Shown here piece by piece: positions 33,126 through 40,943 of a DNA stretch of 64,000 nucleotides (the first letter of the stretch is position 1; each line of letters starts with the position of its first letter). The DNA comes from JACJYC01 sp964558465. Lineage in GTDB: Bacteria > Bacteroidota > Bacteroidia > Chitinophagales > Saprospiraceae. The stretch lies in NCBI GenBank assembly GCA_964558465.1, contig CAZLEF010000001.1:310001-374000 (forward strand). The letters run 5' to 3'. The position numbers and the translations under genes are program-made. The notes under the pieces were generated by a model, which was not told the DNA's origin, searched no databases, and saw only the letters and a program-made list of their open reading frames with translations.

Positions 33126-33208
33126 TTGTTGATTCGTTGATGCGTTGATTTGTTGATTTGAGGAACGGCGTTTCAAATCAACAAATCAACGCATCAACGA
33201 ATCAACAA
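33126..33208. terminator. Perfect 36-bp stem palindrome between convergent genes
   Basis: Arm 33126-33161 is the exact reverse complement of 33173-33208, with an 11-base loop GGAACGGCGTT. The arms consist of repeated GTTGATT/GTTGATG-type words. It lies 6 bases after one stop codon and 5 bases before the other (33213), so it likely ends both transcripts. Confidence 0.85.
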
Positions 33209-33212
33209 AAAA

Positions 33213-35111
33213 CTAAAAATCCATGCTCATAAAGTGCCAGCGCCACAAAAAAAGCGCGTAGGCGACGGCAGCCAGGCTGAACAGGGTATAAAACAGTCGG
33301 ATACCCCACCAACCCTCGCGTTTGAGCCAGATCCGGATAGTCTGGAAGAACAATACCACGGCAAGGGCTGCCATGGCCCAATGCAGGTATTTGAACCGGA
33401 TGACGGCATCGGGGAGTCCGAACAACAATTCCTCCTGCATGCGGGCAACCGGCAGGAAAAATCCGGCCAGGTGCCAGACCGTCATGAGGGCGAATGCCAA
33501 GCCCAGAGCATGGGATGTTTTGCTCAAATACCGGATTTGCCGGAACCGGGGCTTCCATTTGCCCAACAACCAGAAAAGCAACCAACTCAGGGGCAGCAAC
33601 AGGTAGGCGCCGATGAGCGGAAAGACAACAGCCGGGAACTGGTCGTTGATGAAACGCGGGCGTTCGTACCACTTCAGACGCCCGAAAGAGGCAGGCAGTT
33701 GCAACCCATTGACTTCCACACTGGTATATAAAGATTGCGCCTTTCCATTTTTAAAATTGGAAAATACCAGGAATTGCCGTGGATCTTCTTCGTTCCTGAA
33801 TACCGTATCGGCTATGGCTGAATAGGTATATAACCAGCCGTTCAGGATCATTTCAAGGGTGTTTTCTTTTTCGGCGGCCCTGATCTCGATGGGGCTTTGA
33901 AACACCTCGAACATCTCCTCGACGGTGGAGTGGTTGCAGCGATTGCTGCGGTAAATGCCGGTGAATCTTTTTGGAGCGATCCGGCCGCCGAACGCCTCCA
34001 AATCCGGATGATCAACCGCGGGAATAATTTCTTTTAAAGCAGCAAAAAGAGAATCCAGCACATTGTCAGTTTGGGTGTTGACGCCCACAAACAGGCCCAG
34101 TTTTGCCGCCGGAAACAAGACCATTTCAGCCAGGAAACCGTGCGAAACGCCGCCTTTCGCTACGGCGTAATGGCCATTGATGTTTTGTTCTTCCAGACCG
34201 AAGGTATAGCCCGTCAGCAAAGGGTGGTTGGAAAACTGGCGCTGGTACAGGCCGTCAAACCCGGCGGAGCCCAGCAGGGTATCCCGCTTCAGCATCCATT
34301 GCAGAAAGACCGCCATATCCCTGCCCGTGGAAAGAAGGCTGCCCGCCGGGAGCGCATGCCTCGGAAAGGAGGTTACGGGCAGAAAGGTGTCGCGGGTGCG
34401 GTACCCGGAGGCGTAAGGGCTGTTGTCGGTTGCCGCGCCGGGCTGAATATAGGTTGTGGCGCTCATGCCCAGGGGCTGGAGAATAAACCGACCGATATAG
34501 TCCTGAAAAGGCATTTGCGCCGTTTTTTCCACCAACAAGCCGGCCAAACCATAGCTATAATTGGAATAATTGATTTCTGTGCCGGGCGCCTGGTAAACGG
34601 CGGGCATCCGCCGGATCAGGTGGGCCTCCAGCGGCTCAACCTCGTCGTTGTTGCGGGCCATATAGCCGATGGCGCGTTCGTCGTATCCGGCGGTGTGGGT
34701 GAGCAGTCGAGCCGCAGTGACGGGTTCTCTGAACGGGTTTTTTGTCAGTTTCCCGAGGTACGAAAGACTTCTGAGGTCTTTATTCAGGTCAAGCTTACCC
34801 TGTTCGGCCAATTGCAAAACAGCGATCGCGGTAAAGACTTTGCCAACAGACCCCAATTGGAACAAGGTTTCTTCCGCGTCTACCGGCTGGTTTTCTTCTA
34901 CCCTGGCCAGGCCGTACCCTTTTAACAACAGGATAGAATCCGGGGTGACAACGGCCAGGATTCCACCCGGGGTGAGGCGTTCTCCCAGACATTTCAGAAA
35001 GATGCTGTCACTGATACGGGCAATGGTTTCCGGAAGAGGGAAGGCGTTGGAGGGCTGGGCTGCCAGTTTGGGAACAAATGCCAGAAGCAGAAACAGGAAG
35101 GTGTTTTTCAT
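33213..35111 (-). CDS. Serine hydrolase (class C beta-lactamase/DD-peptidase fold) with C-terminal membrane domain
   Basis: A 632-residue exported hydrolase of the beta-lactamase/PBP4* superfamily. The signal peptide MKNTFLFLLLAFVPKLAAQP is followed by the catalytic domain, with the SxxK motif SVGK (S88, K91, in FQLGSVGKVFTAIAVLQLAE), the YxN motif in EINYSNYSYGLAG (about residue 181) and a KG/HG-type element AKGGVSHGFLAEM. After about residue 430 come a beta segment and then four hydrophobic helices (e.g. PAVVFPLIGAYLLLPLSWLLFW; cited in part), an added C-terminal membrane domain common among such Bacteroidota proteins. Substrates may be peptidoglycan peptides, D-amino-acid peptides or esters; true beta-lactamase activity is unlikely to be the main role. 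Monocistronic. Confidence 0.9.
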   Translation of the reverse strand: MKNTFLFLLLAFVPKLAAQPSNAFPLPETIARISDSIFLKCLGERLTPGGILAVVTPDSILLLKGYGLARVEENQPVDAEETLFQLGSVGKVFTAIAVLQLAEQGKLDLNKDLRSLSYLGKLTKNPFREPVTAARLLTHTAGYDERAIGYMARNNDEVEPLEAHLIRRMPAVYQAPGTEINYSNYSYGLAGLLVEKTAQMPFQDYIGRFILQPLGMSATTYIQPGAATDNSPYASGYRTRDTFLPVTSFPRHALPAGSLLSTGRDMAVFLQWMLKRDTLLGSAGFDGLYQRQFSNHPLLTGYTFGLEEQNINGHYAVAKGGVSHGFLAEMVLFPAAKLGLFVGVNTQTDNVLDSLFAALKEIIPAVDHPDLEAFGGRIAPKRFTGIYRSNRCNHSTVEEMFEVFQSPIEIRAAEKENTLEMILNGWLYTYSAIADTVFRNEEDPRQFLVFSNFKNGKAQSLYTSVEVNGLQLPASFGRLKWYERPRFINDQFPAVVFPLIGAYLLLPLSWLLFWLLGKWKPRFRQIRYLSKTSHALGLAFALMTVWHLAGFFLPVARMQEELLFGLPDAVIRFKYLHWAMAALAVVLFFQTIRIWLKREGWWGIRLFYTLFSLAAVAYALFLWRWHFMSMDF

Positions 35112-35170
35112 AGTCGGGTAAGGTGATTGAATTTCAAGGTATTAGAAGGAATAAAGATAATCAACTATTG

Positions 35171-35309
35171 GTAGACTTGGTGAGGGAGAGACCTGGTGAC
35201 AGAGAGACTTGGAGACTTGGGGAAAGGGAGAATTGGAGAGCGGGAGAAAATGTGCATTATCCCCCTGTCTCCAAGTCACCAAGTCACCAAATCACCAAGT
35301 CACCAAGTC
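35171..35309. repeat. Imperfect inverted repeat built from ACTTGG/CCAAGT words
   Basis: The left half has GACTTGGTGAGGGAGAGACC and GAGACTTGGAGACTTGGGG, the right half repeats CACCAAGTCACCAAATCACC-type words. The two halves are complementary over several stretches. It lies between the hydrolase gene's start and the cytochrome gene's stop, overlapping the latter's last codons, and could end the cytochrome transcript. Confidence 0.6.
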
Positions 35310-36256
35310 CCCCGATCCACCTGATTACTGATCGCCGGCAGGGTTTGCAGATAGGCCCAGATGGCGGAGGCTTCTTCTTCCGTCATTGCGGCGTAGGGTA
35401 CCATTGGATAGCGGAGTGTTTTGCCGTCCGGGCGTTTGCCAAACCGGAGGGTCTCGATAAACTGTTGCTCCGTCCAGGTCCCGATACCGGTTTCCATGTC
35501 CTTGGTGATATTGGCGGTATTGATAATCCTGCCTTCCAGATCGGGCATGGCATTTCCGCCGCCAAAATACCCTGGTGTATTTTCAGGTACCATGACATCC
35601 ATTGTCTGGAAGCTGGCGCTGTGGCAGGAGTAACATTCCACCTTGGCGGTAGATACGTATTTGCCAAAAGCAACCTTATCCTCTGCCGGGGGCGCCGCGA
35701 TCGGTTTATCCGGATAGGGAAGCGGTTTGAACGCGATCCGGCATAGAAATTTTGTCAGGAAGGAGGGTTGAGAAGCCGGATGGGTTTTATCGGAGGCTGC
35801 CAGTTCGGGCGCATCCGACCGCAGGTACGCGATGATGCTTTGCAGGTCGCGGTCGGAGAGGTGCGGAAACTTGGGCATCCAGGGCGGAGCGTACAAGCCG
35901 TCGCGTTTGATGCCGGTGCGCAGCAGGTAAGCGATTTCGCCGTCGGTGTACCTTCCAGCTCCGCGTTCCGGGTGGTTGGTGATATTGGCCGACCAGGCTT
36001 TGCCGAATTCGGCGGGCAGGTCCGCCATCAATTGACCTTCCAGTTTGCCGTTTTTGGCCATATGGCATTGGTTGCAGACCATGGTGGCGAGCCGTTTGCC
36101 TTCGGCGACCAGCGTACTGTCCGGCACGACCTTCAGATCCGGCGCTTTGACCTCGTAGGATGGGATTCCGCTGAAGTGGATGTAGGCTGCGCCGGCCAGC
36201 GCCAGAAGCAACACAATACCCAGGATGATCCCGATGATTTTAAGTGCTTTTTTCAT
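35300..36256 (-). CDS. Diheme cytochrome c
   Basis: A 318-residue membrane-anchored or exported cytochrome with two heme-binding sites, CNQCH (61-65) and CYSCH (208-212). An N-terminal hydrophobic segment (IIGIILGIVLLLALAGAAYI) serves as uncleaved anchor or signal. Each heme motif begins a separate cytochrome domain, preceded by EGKRLATMVC and by FGKYVSTAKVEC respectively; candidate Met ligands occur in APPWMPKFPHLSD and in YPMVPYAAMTEEE. The arrangement with LAEGKRLA, then NITNHPERGAGRYTDGEIAYLLRTG (cited in part), is that of the c-type cytochromes coupled to alcohol, sorbitol or glucose dehydrogenases, but no dehydrogenase is adjacent. Upstream (36297-36316) a 7-bp stem-loop lies before its start. 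Confidence 0.9.
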   Translation of the reverse strand: MKKALKIIGIILGIVLLLALAGAAYIHFSGIPSYEVKAPDLKVVPDSTLVAEGKRLATMVCNQCHMAKNGKLEGQLMADLPAEFGKAWSANITNHPERGAGRYTDGEIAYLLRTGIKRDGLYAPPWMPKFPHLSDRDLQSIIAYLRSDAPELAASDKTHPASQPSFLTKFLCRIAFKPLPYPDKPIAAPPAEDKVAFGKYVSTAKVECYSCHSASFQTMDVMVPENTPGYFGGGNAMPDLEGRIINTANITKDMETGIGTWTEQQFIETLRFGKRPDGKTLRYPMVPYAAMTEEEASAIWAYLQTLPAISNQVDRGTW

Positions 36257-36296
36257 TTTTACACGGTTTAAAGTTAATAAGGTTTTCTGACGCCAT

Positions 36297-36316
36297 CCGG
36301 GTTTTTAGTAACCCGG
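36297..36316. repeat. Stem-loop CCGGGTT/AACCCGG
   Basis: A perfect 7-bp stem with 6-base loop in the 145 bases between the permease stop and the cytochrome start. GACGCC upstream and GGCGTC downstream (36339-36344) can form an outer stem. It may attenuate or end the permease transcript. Confidence 0.4.
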
Positions 36317-36401
36317 TTTCCCAGAGGGTGAATAAAACCGGCGTCAAATAATGTAGAATCACCGTACAAAAATGAAAAAAAAATGAAAAGATTTACCAAT
36401 T

Positions 36402-38774
36402 TTATTCGTTCCTCAGTGATTTTACCGGGTTGGCGAGGGCGGCTTTAATGGATTGGCTCCCAACCGTCAGAAACGCGATCAAAGCGGCCAGGCCGCCTGC
36501 TCCCAGCGCTAACGGCAGGAAAAATCGCCAACCCATATCGATGCGGAAGGCGAAATTCTCCAGCCAGTTGGTAGTCGCCCACCAGGCCAGAGGCGCCCCA
36601 AGCAAGAAGGCAATCCCTACCAATTTCAGAAAATTGCCGGAGAACAGGCTCACCAGATCCATCACCGTAGCACCCATCACTTTCCGGATGCCGATCTCCT
36701 TGGTGCGTTGTTCGGTAGAAAAAATGGCGAGCCCGAACAAACCCAGGCAGGATACAAATATCGCAAGAAAGGCAAAAACCCTTGAAAGCGCCCCCATCCG
36801 TTTTTCGCCCTGGTGCAGTTGTTCATATTCCTGGTCGGTGAAGTGGTATTCAAAAGGGTAGGCCGGGTTGTGTTTTTTCAACACATTGCCGATGGACGCC
36901 AGCGCGGCGGCCTGATCGCCGGGTCGCAACCGGGCATAAATGAAGAAATTGTAAGGCCGAAGTGCAAGGATGACCGGGTCCTGGTTGTTTCGGAACGTTC
37001 CGACGTGGAAGTCGTTGACCACGCCTATTATGGGGCCCTTGGTTTCGTTCAGGGTAAGTTGCTGGCCGACCGGGTTGTCCATCCCCATCAGGCTGGCGGC
37101 CCTTTCGTTTACGATATAGGCAAGACTGTCGCCGGGAAAATCCGGTGAAAAGTCGCGTCCGTCTTTCAACGTGGCGCCGATGGTCTTTAAAAAATCATAA
37201 CCCGTGGGGATGGTCTGGAAAAGAATACTTTGATCAGGCTCTTTGCCCGGCCAGCTTACCCCGGAGGTGTTGTTGCCCCAACTGTGTATCCAACCTGAAG
37301 TATAACTCACACTCGCTATGCCGGGCAATTGGAGCAATTCCGCTTTTACCGTTTCATATTTTTCGGGCAAGGCGCCGTTGGCCGGAAAATACAGCAGGTT
37401 TTCCTTGTCGTATCCCAGCCTTTTTGTCCGGATGAACTCGGTTTGCCGGAAAATGACCAGGGTACTGACGATCAGAAAAACCGAGATCATGAACTGAGCC
37501 GTCACCAATACTTTGCGCAGGAGGGCCGAACCGCCCCCGGTACCGGTTTTGGTGGACCCCTTCAGCACCTTTACCGGTTGAAAACCGGATAAAAACAAGG
37601 CCGGATAACTCCCGGCGATCACCCCTGTCAGAAACATCACCCCGACAATAGCCGCCCAGAACCCGGCGCCTGCCTGGCCCAGGGATAATTCGAGTTCAAA
37701 CAGGCGGTTGAAATATGGCAGGGCCAGTTTGGTCAACCCGATCCCCAGTATGCCGGCAATAAGGGACAACACCAGCGATTCGCTCAGGAACTGCGCCGAC
37801 AATACACGCCGGGTAGCGCCCGACACCTTGCGGATGCCCACCTCCAACGCCCTGGACGCCGATTTGGCGGTGGAGAGATTCATAAAGTTGATACAGGCGA
37901 TCAACAGGATGAACAGCGCAATGATGCCGAACAGCCTGACGTATTCTATCCGGCCTCCGCCGGTGTATTTCCCATCTTTAAAATCGCTGCGGAGGTACCA
38001 GTCGGCGGCCGCCTGCACCCAGAGATCCACATTGTCCTGTTCGCTGTTTTCCCGTACGGTATTTTTGATTTTGGCGCTTAATGCCTCCGCTTTTACACCG
38101 GGTTGGGTCATGAGGAAAAGCCGGATGCCGTTGCTGTTCCAGGTCTGGAGCCAATCGTTGCGCTTGATATGGTTGTCGAGCGGAACCAGGAAGTCAAATT
38201 CCAGGGTGGAGTTCTCCGGCATATCCCGGAAAATGCCTTTGACGACGTACTCGTCTGCGTCGTCCAGTTTCAGGGTTTTTTCAAGGGGGTCTGCAGCGCC
38301 GAAGTATTTTTGGGCGATCCTTTCCGACAATAAAATTTCATTGGGCGCCGCCAGCGCTGTTTTGGCGTCTCCCCGCAGAAAAGACAGATTGAACATCGGT
38401 ATAAAATCCGGGTCGACATAAAACCCTTCTTCAAAAAAGGATTGGTCGCCAAAGGAGATCAGGCTCCGGTCGCCCCAGGTTGCCCGGCTGGCATGGGTGA
38501 TTTCCGGAAACTTTTGTTTCAGCATGTCGCGCAAGGGCCCCGGGGTGGCGGCAAAGGTGAAAATTTCGTTCCCGGAATAGGTTTGATTTTCCAGCACCCT
38601 GAAAAGTCGATCGCGGTTTTCATGAAAGCCGTCGACACTTAATTCCCGGTTGATCCACAGGGCGATCAGGATGAAACAGGCCAGGCCCATCGACAAACCC
38701 GCGAGGTTGATGATGGAAAATGTCCTGGATTTCAGCAAATTGCGCAGCGATATTTTTATGAAATTCCCCACCAT
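36402..38774 (-). CDS. FtsX/MacB-type ABC transporter permease
   Basis: A 790-residue permease with the double FtsX layout: N-terminal helix (FSIINLAGLSMGLACFILIALWI), periplasmic MacB-like core domain (about 45-270), three helices, fifth helix and second periplasmic domain (about 400-640), then three final helices. Each FtsX half carries the coupling-helix motif, LEVGIRKVSGA and KEIGIRKVMGA, and the protein ends NPVKSLRNE. Such proteins work with a separate ATPase as mechanotransmission complexes or exporters. It stands alone, without ATPase, and is preceded by a sigma-54-like promoter plus tandem dyads like those of the ABC ATPase at 11111-11785. Start at 38774 (MVGNFIKISLRNLLKSRTFS) fits all relatives. 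Confidence 0.93.
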   Translation of the reverse strand: MVGNFIKISLRNLLKSRTFSIINLAGLSMGLACFILIALWINRELSVDGFHENRDRLFRVLENQTYSGNEIFTFAATPGPLRDMLKQKFPEITHASRATWGDRSLISFGDQSFFEEGFYVDPDFIPMFNLSFLRGDAKTALAAPNEILLSERIAQKYFGAADPLEKTLKLDDADEYVVKGIFRDMPENSTLEFDFLVPLDNHIKRNDWLQTWNSNGIRLFLMTQPGVKAEALSAKIKNTVRENSEQDNVDLWVQAAADWYLRSDFKDGKYTGGGRIEYVRLFGIIALFILLIACINFMNLSTAKSASRALEVGIRKVSGATRRVLSAQFLSESLVLSLIAGILGIGLTKLALPYFNRLFELELSLGQAGAGFWAAIVGVMFLTGVIAGSYPALFLSGFQPVKVLKGSTKTGTGGGSALLRKVLVTAQFMISVFLIVSTLVIFRQTEFIRTKRLGYDKENLLYFPANGALPEKYETVKAELLQLPGIASVSYTSGWIHSWGNNTSGVSWPGKEPDQSILFQTIPTGYDFLKTIGATLKDGRDFSPDFPGDSLAYIVNERAASLMGMDNPVGQQLTLNETKGPIIGVVNDFHVGTFRNNQDPVILALRPYNFFIYARLRPGDQAAALASIGNVLKKHNPAYPFEYHFTDQEYEQLHQGEKRMGALSRVFAFLAIFVSCLGLFGLAIFSTEQRTKEIGIRKVMGATVMDLVSLFSGNFLKLVGIAFLLGAPLAWWATTNWLENFAFRIDMGWRFFLPLALGAGGLAALIAFLTVGSQSIKAALANPVKSLRNE

Positions 38775-38800
38775 AGCCTGTAATTTTTTTAAAAAAGCAT

Positions 38801-38814
38801 CAATGATTATGCCA
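38801..38814 (-). promoter_or_regulatory. Sigma-54-like promoter of the permease gene
   Basis: On the minus strand TGGCATAATCATTG, with GG and the following G at the correct 10-base distance (the -12 C is replaced by A just after). The start codon is 27 bases downstream. Weaker than the ATPase element but placed the same way relative to the tandem dyads. Confidence 0.45.
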
Positions 38815-38877
38815 TGTACGCAGATGATTGAAAATCATATTTTTGCGTTTGGAGTTGAATTATTTTTTTCTGGAACC

Positions 38878-38914
38878 TGTTCGCTTGCGAACGCCTGGTG
38901 TGCGAAATCGGACA
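38878..38914. promoter_or_regulatory. Two tandem dyad sites, 21 bp apart, upstream of the permease
   Basis: TGTTCGCTTGCGAACG (38878-38893) and TGTGCGAAATCGGACA (38899-38914) fit TGT-n-CG-n4-CG-n-ACA, the first with one end mismatch. The spacing of 21 bp is the same as at 11925-11961, and the pair lies 65-115 bp upstream of the sigma-54-like element. Confidence 0.6.
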
Positions 38915-38975
38915 AATATCCCCAATATACCGTCCACCGTTTTTGGGAACTGAGCGAAGTCGAAGTCCAGTCCGC

Positions 38976-39136
38976 AAGAAAGACGAACTTGTGTCGCTAT
39001 CAGCACGGAGAAGCCCCATCGGGGCGACATTCTTCAGGGTGGGGCGTAGCCCCGCCGTATAGTTTAACGAAATTAGACAAAAGCAGCATACCCGGAACGA
39101 AGAAAGACGAACTTGTGTCGCGATCAGCACGGAGAA
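38976..39136. repeat. 37-bp direct repeats flanking a GC-rich hairpin segment
   Basis: 38976-39012 and 39100-39136 are identical except one base (gctatc/gcgatc). Between them are GCCCCATCGGGGC and GGGGCGTAGCCCC, two small hairpins. The 405-base gap 38775-39179 holds only this element, the regulatory sites of the permease and a GGGAACTGAGCGAAGTCGAAGT word that recurs at 6400. Confidence 0.8.
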
Positions 39137-39179
39137 ATACACCATGATTGAATTCAAAATGTACTAAAATACACGTCCT

Positions 39180-39806
39180 ATGCCCATTTTATCAGCAATA
39201 CAGGAACACAAGATCATCGCTATTATCCGGGGCGCCGGTACGGAAGCCGTATTAAAAATTGCCGAAGCCCTCTGCGACGGCGGCGTCCGGCTGATCGAAG
39301 TGACCATGAATTCGCCCAATGCACTCCAATCCATCGAAGCCCTCCGGAAAGAAATGGGCGATCGGATATGGGTAGGCGCGGGTACCGTTCTGGACGCTAC
39401 AACGGCAAAAAAAGCGGTTGCAGTTGGGGCGGGGTTCATTATTTCCCCCACTTTCGACCGGGATACGATCCGGCAAACGAAGGACCTGGGCGCGGTGAGC
39501 ATTCCGGGCGCCTTTACGCCTACCGAAATTTTTAATGCTTTTTCAGCCGGCGGTGATATCATCAAGGTTTTTCCAGGCGCCCTGGGAGTTGAGTACATCA
39601 AAGCCATCCGGGCCCCTTTGCCACAAATACCGTTGATGCCGACCGGAGGCGTGACGGCCTCTAATATTTCCCATTTCCTGAAGGCGGGCGCCGTTGCATT
39701 TGGCATCGGCACAGCGCTGGCAGATGCGGGAAAGGAACTTACGGAGGATTATCTGGAGGAAGTGAAGGGGAACGCCCGGCGGTTTGTTGATTTGTTGATT
39801 TGTTGA
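39180..39806 (+). CDS. KDPG/KDPGal-type aldolase
   Basis: A class I aldolase of 208 residues that splits 2-keto-3-deoxy-6-phosphogluconate or -galactonate into pyruvate and glyceraldehyde-3-phosphate. The general-acid Glu lies in GGVRLIEVTMNSP (E40) and the Schiff-base lysine in GDIIKVFPGALG (K129); phosphate-binding segments are GAGTVLDATTA and MPTGGVTASN. Length is standard. The next gene, 174 bases downstream in the same direction, is a 2-keto-3-deoxygalactonokinase, so the substrate is most likely the 6-phospho-galactonate form (De Ley-Doudoroff pathway). The other pathway genes (galactonate dehydratase, galactose dehydrogenase) are not here. A short repeat-rich segment separates the two genes. 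Confidence 0.93.
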   Translation: MPILSAIQEHKIIAIIRGAGTEAVLKIAEALCDGGVRLIEVTMNSPNALQSIEALRKEMGDRIWVGAGTVLDATTAKKAVAVGAGFIISPTFDRDTIRQTKDLGAVSIPGAFTPTEIFNAFSAGGDIIKVFPGALGVEYIKAIRAPLPQIPLMPTGGVTASNISHFLKAGAVAFGIGTALADAGKELTEDYLEEVKGNARRFVDLLIC

Positions 39807-39952
39807 TGTGCCTGCCACGCCACAGGCGTGGTTGATTCGAGGATTCGTTGATTCGAAGATTCGAGGATTCGAGAGCTGCCGTTTCGCATCCTCGCATCCT
39901 CTTATCCTCGCATCCTCTTATCCTCGCATCCTCGCTTTTTTACATCTTCGGA
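39783..39952. repeat. Word-repeat tract with complementary halves between aldolase and dgoK
   Basis: Left part: TTGTTGATTTGTTGATTTG then GATTCGAGGATTCGTTGATTC-like words (39783-39875). Right part: CGCATCCTCTTATCCTCGCA-type words to about 39938, followed by a T run. CGAGGAT on the left pairs with ATCCTCG on the right in several registers. The tract begins inside the last codons of the aldolase gene. Confidence 0.65.
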
Positions 39953-39980
39953 AGAACCGGGGTATTTATAAAAAAGGGAT

Positions 39981-40943
39981 ATGGACAAATTTTTGAGTTG
40001 CGACTGGGGGACGTCCTCCTTCAGGCTAAGGCTGGTTGAAACCGACGGACTTCGAATCATTGCCGAAGTGGCCCACCAAAACGGGATTGCCGCGACCTTT
40101 GCATCCTGGCAAAAAGCCGGCGGAAAACCGGAAGAGCGGTTGTCGTTTTATCTGGATATGATCCGGGGCGCAGCGGTTGAGATCGAACAAAAGACCGGGA
40201 ATTCGCCTGTTGGGGCGCCCTTGATCATATCAGGTATGGCGTCTTCTTCGCTGGGCATGGTCGACCTGCTTTATAAAAAGCTGCCGTTTCGGCTGGATGG
40301 GTCCGATCTGGTGATCAGCCGGCTGAATACCGCTTCGGACCTGCCGGACCCGATTTGGGTTGTTTCCGGCGCAAGAACGCCGGACGACGTCATGCGGGGG
40401 GAGGAAACCTTGTTGGTCGGGGCGACTTCCCAGGTTCCGCTGGTTGGAGAAGGGATATTTGTTTTTCCGGGCACTCATTCCAAACATATCCGGATTGGGA
40501 ACGGCTTCGCAACGGATTTTGCCACGTACATGACCGGCGAGTTTTTTAACCTTCTCTCTCAAAAAAGCGTATTGGCCGAAACACTTGAAAAAGGCGAAGG
40601 ATTGACGGACCCTGAAAACCTCGCGTATTTTAAAAAAGGGATAAAAAAAAGCCTGGAAGGCAATTTGCTGCACGACTGTTTCCGGGTGCGACCTGATTAT
40701 TTATCCGGCAGGGCCGGCAAATCCCACAATTATCATTACCTCAGCGGGTTATTGATTGGTACGGAAATTAAAGGGCTTGCCCTTGAACAAAACCTGATCC
40801 TGACACTGATCAGCAGCGGAGCGCTGCGCAATTCTTATGAAATCGCTTTCCGCTACCTGGGCATTTCGGACCGGCTGACCGTTCTGAGCGCCGAAGATTC
40901 GATCGTAAACGGGCATGCAAAAATTTTGAGTTGGATTATCTGA
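39981..40943 (+). CDS. dgoK: 2-dehydro-3-deoxygalactonokinase
   Basis: The kinase that phosphorylates 2-keto-3-deoxy-D-galactonate at the 6-position in the De Ley-Doudoroff pathway, 320 residues. The N-terminal phosphate-binding loop is FLSCDWGTSSFRLRLV, followed by family blocks GMASSSLGMVDLLY, VVSGARTPDDVMRGEETLLVG (cited in part), FVFPGTHSKHIRI and TYMTGEFFNLLSQKSVLA, all hallmarks of the DgoK family. The start at 39981 is the first ATG before the phosphate loop. The upstream aldolase supplies the next step. Its end overlaps the last 8 bases of the convergent CBM48 gene (40936-40943), so there is no room for a terminator between them. Confidence 0.93.
   Translation: MDKFLSCDWGTSSFRLRLVETDGLRIIAEVAHQNGIAATFASWQKAGGKPEERLSFYLDMIRGAAVEIEQKTGNSPVGAPLIISGMASSSLGMVDLLYKKLPFRLDGSDLVISRLNTASDLPDPIWVVSGARTPDDVMRGEETLLVGATSQVPLVGEGIFVFPGTHSKHIRIGNGFATDFATYMTGEFFNLLSQKSVLAETLEKGEGLTDPENLAYFKKGIKKSLEGNLLHDCFRVRPDYLSGRAGKSHNYHYLSGLLIGTEIKGLALEQNLILTLISSGALRNSYEIAFRYLGISDRLTVLSAEDSIVNGHAKILSWII

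Noticed and set aside
38976..39136. Insertion sequence with target duplications
   Set aside because: The direct repeats are 37 bp, much longer than target duplications, and no transposase fragment lies between them.
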